Below, one piece after another: positions 1-9,248 of a DNA stretch of 64,000 bases; the stretch's first letter is position 1, and each line of letters starts with the position of its first letter. The notes below the pieces were generated by a model. The model was not told where the DNA came from. It saw nothing but the letters and a program-made list of their open reading frames with translations, and did not search any database. The position numbers and the translations under genes are program-made. Source of the stretch: Humitalea rosea (GTDB taxonomy: Bacteria > Pseudomonadota > Alphaproteobacteria > Acetobacterales > Acetobacteraceae); contig NZ_QKYU01000003.1 of NCBI RefSeq assembly GCF_003253705.1, forward strand, positions 178,342-242,341, written 5' to 3'.

Positions 1-402
<402 letters not shown>

Positions 403-462
403 CCGCCAAAAAGCCTACCGCGTCCAAGAACAAATAATGAAAAATATGGGGGAGACGTCGCC

Positions 463-2856
463 ATGAATGCGATCGCACCATTCGAGGGCATCGGCGCCAG
501 CGTGAAGCGCAAGGAGGATCTGCGCTTCCTCTCTGGGCGGGGTCGATACACGGATGACATGAACCGGCCGGGGCAGACGCATGCCGTCTTCCTCCGCAGC
601 CCGCACCCGCATGCCAGAATCGATGCCGTGGACAGTGCCGCGGCCCGCGCGATGCCAGGGGTGGTCGCGATCTTCACCGGCGCCGACATCAAGGCCTCCG
701 GCATCGGCGGCCTGCCCTGCGGCTGGGGGGTGAAGAACAAGGACGGCACGCCCATGGCCGAGCCGGCCCATCCGGTGCTGGCGCATGAGCGCGTGCGCCA
801 TGTCGGCGATCCGGTGGCGATGGTGATCGCTGAGACCCGCGCCCAGGCCAAGGACGCGGCCGAGGCGATCATGGTCAGCTACACGCCGCTGGGCTCGGTC
901 GCGACCGTCACCGCTGCCGTGGCGCCCGGCGCCACCGAGGTGCATGAAGGTGTTGCCGCCAATACCTCCTTCGACTGGCACATCGGCGACAAGGCGATCA
1001 CGGACGCGGCCTTCGCCGGTGCGGCCCATACCGTCAGCTTCGATCTGGTGAACAACCGGCTGGTGCCGAACGCCATGGAGCCGCGCGCGGCGATCGGCGA
1101 GTTCGACCCGACCAACGACGAATACACCCTCTACACCACCAGCCAGAACCCGCATGTGATCCGGCTGCTGATGGGCGCCTTCGTGCTCAACATCCCCGAG
1201 TCGCGGCTGCGCGTGGTCGCGCCGGATGTGGGCGGCGGCTTCGGCTCCAAGATTTTCCACTACGCCGAGGAGGCCGCCGTCACCTGGGCAGCCCCCCGGG
1301 TGAAGCGGCCGGTGAAATGGACCTGCGACCGCACCGAGGCCTTCATCTCCGACGCCCATGGCCGCGACCATGTGAGCCACGCCGAACTGGCCCTGGACAA
1401 GGACGGCAAGTTCCTCGGGCTGCGGGTGCAGACCCTGGCGAATATGGGCGCGTATCTGTCCACCTTCGCGCCCGCGGTGCCGACCTATCTCTACGCGACC
1501 CTGCTCGCCGGCTGCTACGCGACGCCGACCATCTATGCCGAGGTGAAGGGCGTCTTCACCAACACGGTCGCGGTGGATGCCTATCGCGGCGCCGGGCGGC
1601 CGGAGGCGACCTTCCTGATCGAGCGGCTGGTCGATGTCGCGGCCAAGGCGACCGGGATCGACCGCATCGAGCTGCGGCGCCGCAACTTCATCCCCGCCGA
1701 TGCCTTCCCCTACCAGACCCCGGTCGCGCTGGAATATGACAGTGGCGACTACCAATCGACGCTGGACATGGCGCTGGCCGCCTCGGACTGGGCGGGGTTC
1801 GAGGCCCGCCGCAGCGCCGCCGCCGCGAAGGGCAAGCTGCGCGGCATCGGGATCTCCACCTATGTCGAGGCCTGCGGCATCGCGCCGAGCCATGTCGTGG
1901 GCCAGTTAGGCGCGCGGGCGGGGCTCTATGAGGTCGCCAATATCCGCGTCCATCCGACCGGCAGCATCACCGTCTTCACCGGCACGCACAGCCACGGCCA
2001 GGGGCATGAGACGACCTTCGCCCAGCTCATCGCCGACCGCATGGGCGTGCCGATGAACCAGATCGATGTCGTGCATGGCGATACCTCCCGCATCCCCTTC
2101 GGCATGGGCACCTATGGCAGCCGCTCGCTGGCGGTCGGTGGCTCGGCCATGGTCAAGGCGATGGACAAGATCGTGCTGAAGGGCCGCAAGATCGCGGCCC
2201 ATCTGCTGGAAGCGAGCCTGGAGGACATCGAGTTCGAGGGCGGCAAGTTCCGCGTCGCCGGCACCGACCGGGAGAAGACGCTGACCGAGATCAGCCTCGC
2301 GGCCTATGTCCCGCACAACTACCCGATCGACGAGCTGGAGCCGGGGCTGGAGGAGACCGCCTTCTACGACCCCAAGAACTTCACCTACCCCGCCGGCGCC
2401 CATGTCTGCGAGGTCGAGATCGACCCCGCGACGGGCCAGACCGAGGTCATCGCCTTCACCGCCGTGGATGACGTCGGCCGCGTCATCAACCCGATGATCG
2501 TCGAGGGCCAGGTGCAGGGCGGCGTCGCCCAGGGGATCGGCCAGGCGCTGTTGGAACACGCGGTTTATGACGCCGAGGGCCAGCTTTTGTCGGGCTCGCT
2601 GATGGACTACACCATGCCCAGGGCCGATGATCTGCCGAATGTGGCGGTGTCGCACCACACCACGCTTTGCACCCACAATCCTCTGGGGGTGAAGGGCTGT
2701 GGCGAGGTCGGCGCCATCGGATCGCCGCCCGCGGTCATCAATGCGGTCGTGGATGCCTTGCGCGATTACGATGTAACCCACATCAACATGCCAGCGACGC
2801 CCCCGAAGCTCTGGGGCATCATCAACGCCGCGCGCCCCGCGCTTGCGGCCGAGTGA
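463..2856 (+). CDS. coxL: CO dehydrogenase-like molybdopterin large subunit (form II, CoxL-like)
   Basis: Catalytic molybdenum subunit, 797 residues, the normal family length. It binds the molybdopterin cytosine dinucleotide cofactor and carries the hydroxylation site. Visible motifs are VGGGFGSK near residue 265, the active-site loop AYRGAGR at residues 373-379, and GCGEVGAIG near 745-753, whose glutamate (about 748) is the family's catalytic base. True CO oxidisers (form I) have AYXCSFR in that loop. AYRGAGR marks form II, whose physiological substrate is often unknown and may be another aldehyde or heterocycle. The ATG at 463 is preceded by a GGGGGAGA Shine-Dalgarno. It is cotranscribed with coxS upstream and coxM 12 bp downstream. 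Confidence 0.95.
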   Translation: MNAIAPFEGIGASVKRKEDLRFLSGRGRYTDDMNRPGQTHAVFLRSPHPHARIDAVDSAAARAMPGVVAIFTGADIKASGIGGLPCGWGVKNKDGTPMAEPAHPVLAHERVRHVGDPVAMVIAETRAQAKDAAEAIMVSYTPLGSVATVTAAVAPGATEVHEGVAANTSFDWHIGDKAITDAAFAGAAHTVSFDLVNNRLVPNAMEPRAAIGEFDPTNDEYTLYTTSQNPHVIRLLMGAFVLNIPESRLRVVAPDVGGGFGSKIFHYAEEAAVTWAAPRVKRPVKWTCDRTEAFISDAHGRDHVSHAELALDKDGKFLGLRVQTLANMGAYLSTFAPAVPTYLYATLLAGCYATPTIYAEVKGVFTNTVAVDAYRGAGRPEATFLIERLVDVAAKATGIDRIELRRRNFIPADAFPYQTPVALEYDSGDYQSTLDMALAASDWAGFEARRSAAAAKGKLRGIGISTYVEACGIAPSHVVGQLGARAGLYEVANIRVHPTGSITVFTGTHSHGQGHETTFAQLIADRMGVPMNQIDVVHGDTSRIPFGMGTYGSRSLAVGGSAMVKAMDKIVLKGRKIAAHLLEASLEDIEFEGGKFRVAGTDREKTLTEISLAAYVPHNYPIDELEPGLEETAFYDPKNFTYPAGAHVCEVEIDPATGQTEVIAFTAVDDVGRVINPMIVEGQVQGGVAQGIGQALLEHAVYDAEGQLLSGSLMDYTMPRADDLPNVAVSHHTTLCTHNPLGVKGCGEVGAIGSPPAVINAVVDALRDYDVTHINMPATPPKLWGIINAARPALAAE

Positions 2857-2868
2857 AGGAGATCGACG

Positions 2869-3663
2869 ATGTATGATTTCGCCTATCACAAGCCGACCAG
2901 CATCGCCGACGCCGTCAAGATCCTGGCGGCCGATCCCGATGCCAAGCCGGTCAGCGGCGGCCATACCCTTCTCCCGGCGCTGAAGCACCGGCTGAACCAG
3001 CCCTCGGCACTGGTTGACCTGTCCGGCATCGCCGAACTGCGCGGCATCAAGCGCGAGGGTGACACCATCATCATCGGCGCGATGACCAGGCATGGTGAGG
3101 TCGCGACCAGCGACATCATCAAGTCGGCCATCCCGGCGCTGGCGCATATGGCCAGCACCATCGGCGACACCCAGGTCCGCAACCGCGGCACCATGGGCGG
3201 CTCGCTCGCCAACAACGACCCGGCGGCGGATTACCCGGCGGCGGCGATGGCGCTGGGCGCGAAGTTCCAGACCGACCGCCGTACCCTCGCGGCCGAGGAT
3301 TTCTTCCAGGGCATGTTCACCACCGCCCTGGAGCCGGATGAGCTGCTGATCGCCATCCACTTCCCGGTGCCGAAGAAGGCGGGCTACGCCAAGCTGAAGA
3401 ACCCGGCCAGCCGCTATTCCATGTGCGGCGTCTTCGTCGCCGATGGCGCCGCGGGCATCCGGGTCGCCGTGAACGGCGCGGGCCCCGGCGTGTTCCGCCA
3501 GGAAGCGGCCGAGGCGGCGCTCTCCGCCAACTGGTCGCCGGAAGCGGTCGCGGGCGTGAAGCAGGACCCGGACGGGCTGAACAGCGACATCCATGGCAGC
3601 GCCGAATACCGCGCCCATCTGGTGACGGTCATGACCAAGCGCGCGGTGCTCGACGCCGGCTGA
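2869..3663 (+). CDS. coxM: CO dehydrogenase-type FAD-binding medium subunit
   Basis: FAD subunit of the same molybdenum hydroxylase, 264 residues. It accepts electrons from the CoxS clusters and passes them to a quinone or other acceptor. The N-terminal PCMH-type FAD fold shows the SGGHTLLP loop near residue 30 and the second flavin loop TIGDTQVRNRGTMGGSLA near residues 95-112, both diagnostic of the family. The C-terminal domain matches the CO dehydrogenase flavoprotein C-terminal fold. It starts 12 bp after coxL with GAAGGAG just upstream. A good intrinsic terminator follows the stop, so the S-L-M operon appears to end here. No coxD/E/F/G maturation genes follow. Confidence 0.95.
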   Translation: MYDFAYHKPTSIADAVKILAADPDAKPVSGGHTLLPALKHRLNQPSALVDLSGIAELRGIKREGDTIIIGAMTRHGEVATSDIIKSAIPALAHMASTIGDTQVRNRGTMGGSLANNDPAADYPAAAMALGAKFQTDRRTLAAEDFFQGMFTTALEPDELLIAIHFPVPKKAGYAKLKNPASRYSMCGVFVADGAAGIRVAVNGAGPGVFRQEAAEAALSANWSPEAVAGVKQDPDGLNSDIHGSAEYRAHLVTVMTKRAVLDAG

Positions 3664-3684
3664 GGCACCGCCCGAGCCAGCGAG

Positions 3685-3720
3685 AAGGGGGTGGCGACGC
3701 AGGTTGCCGCCCCTTTTTTT
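3685..3720 (+). terminator. Intrinsic terminator after coxM
   Basis: GC-rich arms at 3685-3695 and 3706-3715 (AAGGGG..GGC against GCC.CCCCTT, with a small internal mismatch) enclose a 10-nt loop and run into seven or more T residues. It separates the coxSLM operon from the hpxZ-like gene. Confidence 0.85.
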
Positions 3721-3799
3721 GTTCGGCGGCCAAGGATGCGGCTCCGCGCCCGAGCCCGGGGGGCCTTCATGCCGCCGCGGCCCGTGGCTAAGCTTGGCC

Positions 3800-4222
3800 A
3801 TGAACCCGAAGGGGCAGACCTTGCAGATCGACGACCCCGACATCCTGGCCGAGGCCCGCGCTGTCCTCGACCGCTACGAGGCGGCGCTGATGGCCAATCG
3901 CACCGAGGAGCTGGATGCGATCTTCTGGGCCGATCCCCGCACCGTGCGCTTCGGGATCACCGAGATCCTCTATGGCCACGACGCCATCCGGGCGTTCCGC
4001 GCCAGCGTCGGCGCCTATGCCCAGCGCATCCAGCGCAAGGTGCATATCACCGCCTTCGGCCCCGACATGGCGGCAACGCATCTGGAATATGAAAGGGTCG
4101 GGACCGGGTTGATCGGGCGGGAGACCAAGATCATGGTCCGCCTGCCGAATCTGGGCTGGCGCGTCGTCTCGGCGCATGTCTCGCTGCTGACAGGCACCGA
4201 TCCCGGAAGGAAAGCGCGTTGA
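3800..4222 (+). CDS. hpxZ: HpxZ/AtzH-like (DUF3225) SnoaL-fold protein
   Basis: A 140-residue protein of the DUF3225/AtzH-like group (NTF2/SnoaL fold), the family of HpxZ in oxalurate/purine catabolism. The core runs from DILAEARAVLDRYEAALMAN through a TVRFGI strand, a GHDAIRAFR helix and a C-terminal ETKIMVRLPNLGWRVVSAHVS strand pair. Its biochemical role in the family is unclear; relatives are partners or stabilisers of amidohydrolases. The ATG at 3800 fits the family N-terminus better than in-frame starts further upstream, which would lie in the terminator/leader. Its stop overlaps the TTG start of the following oxidoreductase (TTGA), so the two are translationally coupled. Family call is solid; function is inferred. 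Confidence 0.8.
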   Translation: MNPKGQTLQIDDPDILAEARAVLDRYEAALMANRTEELDAIFWADPRTVRFGITEILYGHDAIRAFRASVGAYAQRIQRKVHITAFGPDMAATHLEYERVGTGLIGRETKIMVRLPNLGWRVVSAHVSLLTGTDPGRKAR

Positions 4223-5481
4223 CTCAGCATGTTGTGGTGATCGGGGCAGGTATTGTCGGCGCCTGTTCGGCGCTGGAGGCGCTGCGGCGTGGCTTCCAGG
4301 TCACCATCCTCGACCCTGGCGAGCCGGGGGGCGAGCAGTCCGCCTCCTATGGCAATGGCACCTGGCTTTCGCCGATGTCGGTGATCCCGCCCTCCACCCC
4401 GGGGCTGTGGCGCAAGGTCCCGGCCTGGCTCGCCGATCCGCTGGGTCCGCTCGCGGTCCGCTGGTCCTATCTGCCGCGGGCGCTGCCCTGGCTCGCCCGC
4501 TACCTCTGGGCCGGCTGGACCGAGGCCAAGGTGCTGCGCACGGCCCGCGCATTGCGGCCGCTGCTTGTGGATTCGCCGGCGCTCTACGCCGAACTGGCCG
4601 CGGCCGCCGGGGTGCCCGGGCTGATCCGGCGCCAGGGGCTGATGTATGTCTATCCCGACCGCGCGGCCTTCGAGGCCGAGGCCCTGGCCTGGCGGGTGCG
4701 CGCCGCGGTCGGCGTGGAGTGGCAGGAGATCCCCGCCGAGGAGATGCGTCAGCGCGAGCCGGAACTCGACCCGCGCTACCGCTTCGGCGTGCTGGTGGGG
4801 GAGGGCGGCAATTGCCGCGACCCGGGCGGGATGGTCGCCGCCTTGGTGGCGCTGGCCAAGGCCGAGGGCGCGCTGCACGTGGCCCAGCGCGCGACCGGCT
4901 TGCGCATCGTCGCCGGCAGGCTCGCCGCGGTGACGACGGATGGCGGGGAGATCCTGGCGGACCGGGCGGTCATCGCCGCCGGCGCCCATTCCAAGGCCCT
5001 GGCCGCCGCCGCCGGAGACCATGTGCCGCTGGAGACGGAGCGCGGCTACCACGCCCTGTTGAAGGGGGTCGAGATCGGCCCGCGCATCCCGCTGATGCCC
5101 TCCGATGGCAAGATGAGTGTCTCGATGACCGAGGCGGGCCTGCGCTGCGCCGGCCAGGTGGAGATCGCCGGGCTGGAGGCCGCGCCCAACTGGCAGCGGG
5201 CGGAGATCCTGCGGGACTGGCTGCTCGCGGCCTTCCCGAATTTGCCGCGCGAATTGCCGGCCGATCAGGTGAAGGTCTGGATGGGGCATCGGCCCTCGAT
5301 GCCCGACGGGCTGCCTTGCCTCGGCTTTGCGAGCGGCACGCCGGATGTGATCCACGCCTTCGGCCACGGCCATGTCGGCCTGGTCGCGGGGCCCCGGACG
5401 GGGCGGATCGTGGGGGCGCTGCTGGCGGGCGAGGAGCCTGAAATTCCCATCGCCGCCTTCGATCCCCGCCGCTTCGCCTGA
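4219..5481 (+). CDS. FAD-dependent oxidoreductase, DadA/glycine-oxidase-like
   Basis: A 420-residue flavoprotein of the D-amino acid dehydrogenase / glycine oxidase (DAO) family, expected to oxidise a secondary or D-amine. The N-terminal Rossmann motif VVVIGAGIVGACSA begins at residue 5, followed by EPGGEQSASYGNG, a typical DadA-like second loop. The C-terminal FAD segment GHGHVGLVAGPRTGR lies near residue 390. The start is TTG, overlapping the hpxZ-like stop; the Rossmann strand begins so early that no later start would work. No signal peptide is visible. The pairing with an HpxZ-like protein suggests a small amine or purine-derived substrate, which is inference only. Confidence 0.85.
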   Translation: MTQHVVVIGAGIVGACSALEALRRGFQVTILDPGEPGGEQSASYGNGTWLSPMSVIPPSTPGLWRKVPAWLADPLGPLAVRWSYLPRALPWLARYLWAGWTEAKVLRTARALRPLLVDSPALYAELAAAAGVPGLIRRQGLMYVYPDRAAFEAEALAWRVRAAVGVEWQEIPAEEMRQREPELDPRYRFGVLVGEGGNCRDPGGMVAALVALAKAEGALHVAQRATGLRIVAGRLAAVTTDGGEILADRAVIAAGAHSKALAAAAGDHVPLETERGYHALLKGVEIGPRIPLMPSDGKMSVSMTEAGLRCAGQVEIAGLEAAPNWQRAEILRDWLLAAFPNLPRELPADQVKVWMGHRPSMPDGLPCLGFASGTPDVIHAFGHGHVGLVAGPRTGRIVGALLAGEEPEIPIAAFDPRRFA

Positions 5482-5658
5482 GGCCCTTTTCGGGTCGTTT
5501 TTGGCGGCCGAGATGCTGCAATGCCATATTGACGGATGCCGTGAATTCGTTCTCGCAATCGGGGACGAAGGGTGGCATGAGTCGCGTTACGGCTTCGCAT
5601 TCTGCAGGGCCGCTGAACAATTTTGTGGAACTATACGCACGTGCCTTCCGATAGCGAT

Positions 5659-6423
5659 ATGAGTGGCGGCGGTCTGACCGAAGCCGAAGTGAAGTGGTAC
5701 AATGGCCGCAAGGGATTCGGCTTCGTTCTCGGACCTGACGGCACGGACGTGTTCTTTCACGCCTCGGCCCTGACCGAAGCCGGCATCGAGCCGCCGGACA
5801 CTGGCGATAAGCTGGTGTGCGAGATCGGCACCGATCGCCAGGGCCGGCGTCTGGTCACCCGGATCACCGAGCTGAAGAAGGGCCCCGGCGGCGCTGCCGG
5901 CGGTGGCCGTTCCTTCGGTGGCCCCCCGGGCGGCGGTGGTTTTGGCGACCGTCCGCCCCGCCGCGACTTCGGCGACCGTCCGCCCCGCCCGGCCTTTGGT
6001 GGTGGTGGCGGTGGTGGCTTCGGCGACCGTCCGCCGCGTCGTGACTTCGGCGACCGTCCCGCCCGCCCGCCGTTTGGTGGCGGCGGTGGTGGCTTCGGCG
6101 CGCCGGGTGCCGGCGGTTTCGGCGCCCCGCGCCGGGACTTCGGGGACCGTCCGCCGCCGCGTCGTGATTTCGGTGGCGGTGGCGCTGGCGCCGGTGCCCC
6201 CGATGCCGGCGGCCCGACCTACCCGGTCGAAGGCACCGTGAAGTGGTTCGATCAGGTGCGTGGCTTCGGCTTCGTCACCCCCTCCGATGGTGGGCAGGAT
6301 GTGTTCCTGCATTCCTCGGTGCTGCAGCGCGGCGGCGTGGCCGATGTGCAGCAGGGCCAGAAGGTCAATCTGGAAGTGCGCGACGGCAACCGCGGCCGCC
6401 AGGCGGTCACGCTGAAGCCCTGA
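5659..6423 (+). CDS. Double cold-shock-domain protein with Gly/Arg/Pro-rich linker
   Basis: RNA/ssDNA-binding protein with two cold-shock domains. The first, near residues 8-70, reads VKWYNGRKGFGFV and DVFFHASAL; the second, near 195-254, reads VKWFDQVRGFGFV and DVFLHSS. Both keep the aromatic RNP1 and RNP2 motifs. Between them are about 120 residues of repeated DFGDRPPR, GGGG and PPF blocks, resembling an RGG-type low-complexity linker. Two-CSD proteins occur in alphaproteobacteria, but linkers this long and repetitive are less usual. The ATG at 5659 is chosen; in-frame TTG and GTG codons at 5623 and 5644 are weaker. The roughly 175-bp leader from 5482 holds no gene and could act as a regulated 5' UTR. 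An intrinsic terminator follows. Confidence 0.92.
   Translation: MSGGGLTEAEVKWYNGRKGFGFVLGPDGTDVFFHASALTEAGIEPPDTGDKLVCEIGTDRQGRRLVTRITELKKGPGGAAGGGRSFGGPPGGGGFGDRPPRRDFGDRPPRPAFGGGGGGGFGDRPPRRDFGDRPARPPFGGGGGGFGAPGAGGFGAPRRDFGDRPPPRRDFGGGGAGAGAPDAGGPTYPVEGTVKWFDQVRGFGFVTPSDGGQDVFLHSSVLQRGGVADVQQGQKVNLEVRDGNRGRQAVTLKP
5935..6170 (+). repeat. Imperfect repeats encoding the DFGDRPP linker
   Basis: Within the cold-shock gene, a unit encoding about (R)DFGDRPPR plus glycine runs recurs at least five times. The underlying DNA, built around GACTTCGGCGACCGTCC, is nearly identical between copies, which suggests slippage or recombination-driven expansion of the linker. Confidence 0.8.
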
Positions 6424-6445
6424 TCCTTCCCGGATCAGATCGGAT

Positions 6446-6480
6446 AAAGGGCCCTGATGCGCTGCATCGGGGCCTTTTTT
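6446..6480 (+). terminator. Intrinsic terminator after the cold-shock gene
   Basis: The arms AAAGG..CCCTGATGC (6446-6460) and GCATCGGGGCC (6464-6474) pair through a GCT loop and run into TTTTTT. It lies about 25 bp after the stop codon. Confidence 0.9.
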
Positions 6481-6541
6481 CATAACGGCCCCCGATCTCA
6501 ATGTTTCGCTAACCGGCTTCGGTGATTCCTGGCTCTGACAG

Positions 6542-6562
6542 AGGGCGGGAAGATCTCGCCCT
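6542..6562 (+). promoter_or_regulatory. Hairpin in the flagellin leader
   Basis: AGGGCG (6542-6547) and CGCCCT (6557-6562) form a six-base-pair stem with a nine-base loop, ending 18 bases before the flagellin GTG. The AGAGGGAGA Shine-Dalgarno lies just 3' of it. Flagellin mRNAs of related bacteria are controlled post-transcriptionally through the 5' UTR (FlbT/FlaF), so this could be such an element. No experiment supports this. Confidence 0.35.
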
Positions 6563-6580
6563 TCGCAGAGGGAGAATCCC

Positions 6581-7447
6581 GTGGCGACGAACTCGGTCAA
6601 TACGAACACCGGCGCAATGGTCGCGCTGCAGCAGCTGAACCGTACCGGTGACGCGCTTGCCATGACCCAGAAGCGCATCAGCACCGGCTATCGCGTCTCG
6701 GACGCCAAGGATGATGGCGCCGCCTTCGCCGTGGCCCAATCGGTGCGCGCCGACGTGGCCGGCCTGCAATCGGCGAATGAACAGTTGGGCGGTGTGAAGG
6801 GCATCCTGGACACCACCCTCGCCGGCATCACCAAGGTCAGCGAGAAGATGTCGGATATGAAGGCGCTTCTGGTGAAGCTGTCGGACGACACCATCAACAC
6901 CGACCAGCGCAGCCAATACGGCAAGCAATACACCGACCTGCAGAACGAGATGTCGAGCACGCTGCGCGACGCCAGCTACAACGGCCGCGCGTTGATCGAC
7001 AGCTCCGGCGCCGCCTTCGTCGTCAGCTCAGGCGCGGTGCCAGCCAATCTGGTGGCGGCGGATGTGGTGACGGTCCGCAACGAACTCGCCACCACCTACA
7101 CCATCGGGATGGTGGATGGCGCGGGCCTGGTGGTCGATGACGTCCCGCCCGATGCGGCCACGGCCCGGGCGGCGCTCGACGACGGCGGCAACTTCTCCAC
7201 GGTGATGAATGCGCTGAACGACTCGCTGAACACCTTCGGCTCGTCCTCGCGCTACGTGGACAGCCAGATCTCCTTCAACAAGGAGAAGATGGACAGCCTG
7301 GAGGGCGGCATCGGCAGCCTGGTGGATGCCGATCTGGCCAAGGAAAGCGCCCGGCTCCAGGCCTTGCAGATCCGTCAGCAGCTCGGCACGCAGTCGCTCA
7401 GCATCGCCAACCAGTCGCCGCAGCAACTGCTCAGCCTGTTCAAATAG
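6581..7447 (+). CDS. Flagellin
   Basis: Filament subunit, 288 residues. The conserved N-terminal D0/D1 helices (TNTGAMVALQQLNRTGDAL, then RISTGYRVSDAKDDGAAFAVAQ) and the C-terminal D1/D0 helices (DADLAKESARLQALQIRQQLG, ending SIANQSPQQLLSLFK) are intact. The surface domain between about residues 140 and 190 is very short, as in many alphaproteobacterial flagellins. The start is GTG at 6581 with AGAGGGAGA upstream, giving the expected MATNSVNTN N-terminus. No other flagellar gene is in the window, so the gene is isolated. Its 3' end overlaps by 8 bp the convergent racemase-like gene. Confidence 0.96.
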   Translation: MATNSVNTNTGAMVALQQLNRTGDALAMTQKRISTGYRVSDAKDDGAAFAVAQSVRADVAGLQSANEQLGGVKGILDTTLAGITKVSEKMSDMKALLVKLSDDTINTDQRSQYGKQYTDLQNEMSSTLRDASYNGRALIDSSGAAFVVSSGAVPANLVAADVVTVRNELATTYTIGMVDGAGLVVDDVPPDAATARAALDDGGNFSTVMNALNDSLNTFGSSSRYVDSQISFNKEKMDSLEGGIGSLVDADLAKESARLQALQIRQQLGTQSLSIANQSPQQLLSLFK

Positions 7448-8180
7448 CCGCCCAGCGCCGGGGCCGCAGCCCGGCGTGGAACCAGCTGATCAGCGCATAG
7501 ATATCGAAGACCGGCACGCCCGTGGCCGCCGCAAGGTCGGCCGCATAGGGGGGCATGTTCGTGCATTCCAGCACGATCGCGCCAACCTCCGGGTGCCGGC
7601 GCATCAGATCGGCGCCGGCATCCAGGATGTCCTGTCGCGCCAGGGCGACGTCCAGATCGGTCTTGGCGGCCTGGATCAGGACGCGAAAGAACTCGCGCCC
7701 GCCTTCCGTGCCCGCCATCGGCACATCCAGCGGCACCCCCGCCGCCGACAGATGCGCGGGCGTCAGCGACCCGCCGGAGACGGTGACCACGCCGACCCGC
7801 TTGCCCGGCGGCAGCGTCGCCTGGACCATCGCCACCTGCATCAGCGAGGAGGTCGCGACCGGCACCCCCACGGCCGCCGCCAGCTCCGCCTGGAACAGCG
7901 AGAGGAAGCCGCAGTTGGTGGTGATGCCCTCGGCCCCCAGATCGACCAGCTCACGCGCCGCGGCGATGAAATCCGGCAGCAGCCCTTGCGCGCCCTTCAG
8001 CACGACCTTCTCCGGCGTGGCGCCGCGCACCACGCGGAACAGCACCGGGAAGGGCCAGGTCTCGCCATTGCCCATGTCGCCGGGAATGCGAGGGAAGCGC
8101 GCCTCGAGCATCAATATGCCCAAAGGTGCGCCGTAGATGGATTTTCCCCCGCGGGCGAGGGATCTGTTGGAGTCGCTCAT
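7440..8180 (-). CDS. Aspartate/glutamate racemase family protein
   Basis: A 246-residue member of the Asp/Glu/hydantoin racemase superfamily. Two cysteine loops typical of the cofactor-independent active site are visible: TTNCGFL near residue 86 and VLECTNMPPY near residue 205. Relatives include racemases, hydantoin racemase and maleate isomerase; the substrate cannot be told from sequence. The N-terminus SIYGAPLGILMLEARFPRIPGDM matches a subgroup found next to solute-binding proteins in proteobacteria. It is divergent from the Bug-type gene, with which it shares a 67-bp intergenic region. It overlaps the flagellin 3' end by 8 bp in convergent orientation. Confidence 0.85.
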   Translation of the reverse strand: MSDSNRSLARGGKSIYGAPLGILMLEARFPRIPGDMGNGETWPFPVLFRVVRGATPEKVVLKGAQGLLPDFIAAARELVDLGAEGITTNCGFLSLFQAELAAAVGVPVATSSLMQVAMVQATLPPGKRVGVVTVSGGSLTPAHLSAAGVPLDVPMAGTEGGREFFRVLIQAAKTDLDVALARQDILDAGADLMRRHPEVGAIVLECTNMPPYAADLAAATGVPVFDIYALISWFHAGLRPRRWAAI

Positions 8181-8250
8181 GTGGCAAGGCTAGCCGCTTG
8201 GTCCGGCATGTGCATCCTGACAGCCCGAAACCTGTCCGGAGATTAACTTG

Positions 8251-9240
8251 ATGTTGCGCCGCTCGCTTCTTGCCCTGTCCATAGTGCTGCCGGCCCTGCC
8301 GGCCCTGCCGGCCCTGGCGCAGGAGGCCTGGCCCTCCCGCCCCATCACGCTGATGGCCGGCTTCCCCAATGGCTCGGGCGTGGACATCTACCAGCGCAAG
8401 CTGGCCGAGCCGTTGTCCCGCGCCCTCGGCGTCCCCGTCGTGGTGGACAACCGGACCGGGGCAGGGGGGAACATCGGCTCCGACTTCGTCGCCAAGGCGC
8501 GGCCGGATGGCTACACGATCCTGCTGGCGACGGCCGGGACCCATGCCATCAATGCGACGCTCTACCGCCGCCTGCCCTTCGATCCGCTGAATGACGTCAG
8601 CCATATCGCGATGCTGGGCGATGTGCCGAACCTGCTGACCACCAGCATCGACCACCGGCCGAACTTCAACAGCTGTGCCGATGTGCTTGCCGCCGCCCGG
8701 GCGCGGCCCGGCGCGCTGAACTATGCCAGCACCGGCAATGGTGCCTCGACCCATCTCGCGGGCGTGCAATTCGCCCAGGCGGCCGGCATCGATGTGGTCC
8801 ATGTGCCCTATCGCGGCCAGCCGGGGGCGCAGTTGGCGCTGCTCTCGGGCGATGTGGATTTCTTCTTCAACCAGGTCGGCCCGGCGCTCGGCGCGGTGCA
8901 GCAGGGCAAGACCCGTGGCCTCGCCGTCACCACCCCGACCCGGCTGTCGATCCTGCCCGACGTGCCCACGGTGGCCGAGGCCTGCGACCTGCCGGGCTTT
9001 TCCAGCACCACCTGGTACGGGATCGTCGGCCCCCCGGGCATGCCGGCGCCGATCGTGGCGCGGCTCAATGCCGAGATCCTGAAGATCCTCGACGCGCCGG
9101 AGTTCCAGGGCTGGCTGGTGCAGAGCCAGGGCATCTCGCCCCCCACCGCCCGCACGCCAGAGGAGTTCCGCGCGGTGCATGAGCGCGACATCGCCTCCTG
9201 GCGCACGGTGATCCAGCGCAGCGGCGCCACGGTGGATTGA
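8251..9240 (+). CDS. Tripartite tricarboxylate (TTT)-type solute-binding protein, Bug family
   Basis: Periplasmic binding protein of the Bug/TctC family, 329 residues. A classic signal peptide (RRSLLALSIVLPALPALPALA, cleavage near ALA-QEAWP) is followed by the family pattern: WPSRPITLMAGFPNGSGVD, VVVDNRTGAGGNIGSDFVAKA, and the VPYRGQPGAQLALLSGDVDFF block. These proteins bind carboxylates and may work without adjacent TctAB permeases; none is present here. The ATG at 8251 is chosen over a TTG immediately before it; GGAGA lies upstream. The divergent racemase-like gene and the downstream maiA suggest carboxylic or aromatic acid catabolism, but the ligand is not identifiable. Confidence 0.93.
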   Translation: MLRRSLLALSIVLPALPALPALAQEAWPSRPITLMAGFPNGSGVDIYQRKLAEPLSRALGVPVVVDNRTGAGGNIGSDFVAKARPDGYTILLATAGTHAINATLYRRLPFDPLNDVSHIAMLGDVPNLLTTSIDHRPNFNSCADVLAAARARPGALNYASTGNGASTHLAGVQFAQAAGIDVVHVPYRGQPGAQLALLSGDVDFFFNQVGPALGAVQQGKTRGLAVTTPTRLSILPDVPTVAEACDLPGFSSTTWYGIVGPPGMPAPIVARLNAEILKILDAPEFQGWLVQSQGISPPTARTPEEFRAVHERDIASWRTVIQRSGATVD

Positions 9241-9248
9241 GACGGAGG

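Noticed and set aside
1906..3843. Long minus-strand frame across coxL/coxM
   Set aside because: Arginine/histidine-rich shadow of the well-supported coxL and coxM genes; no recognisable domain.
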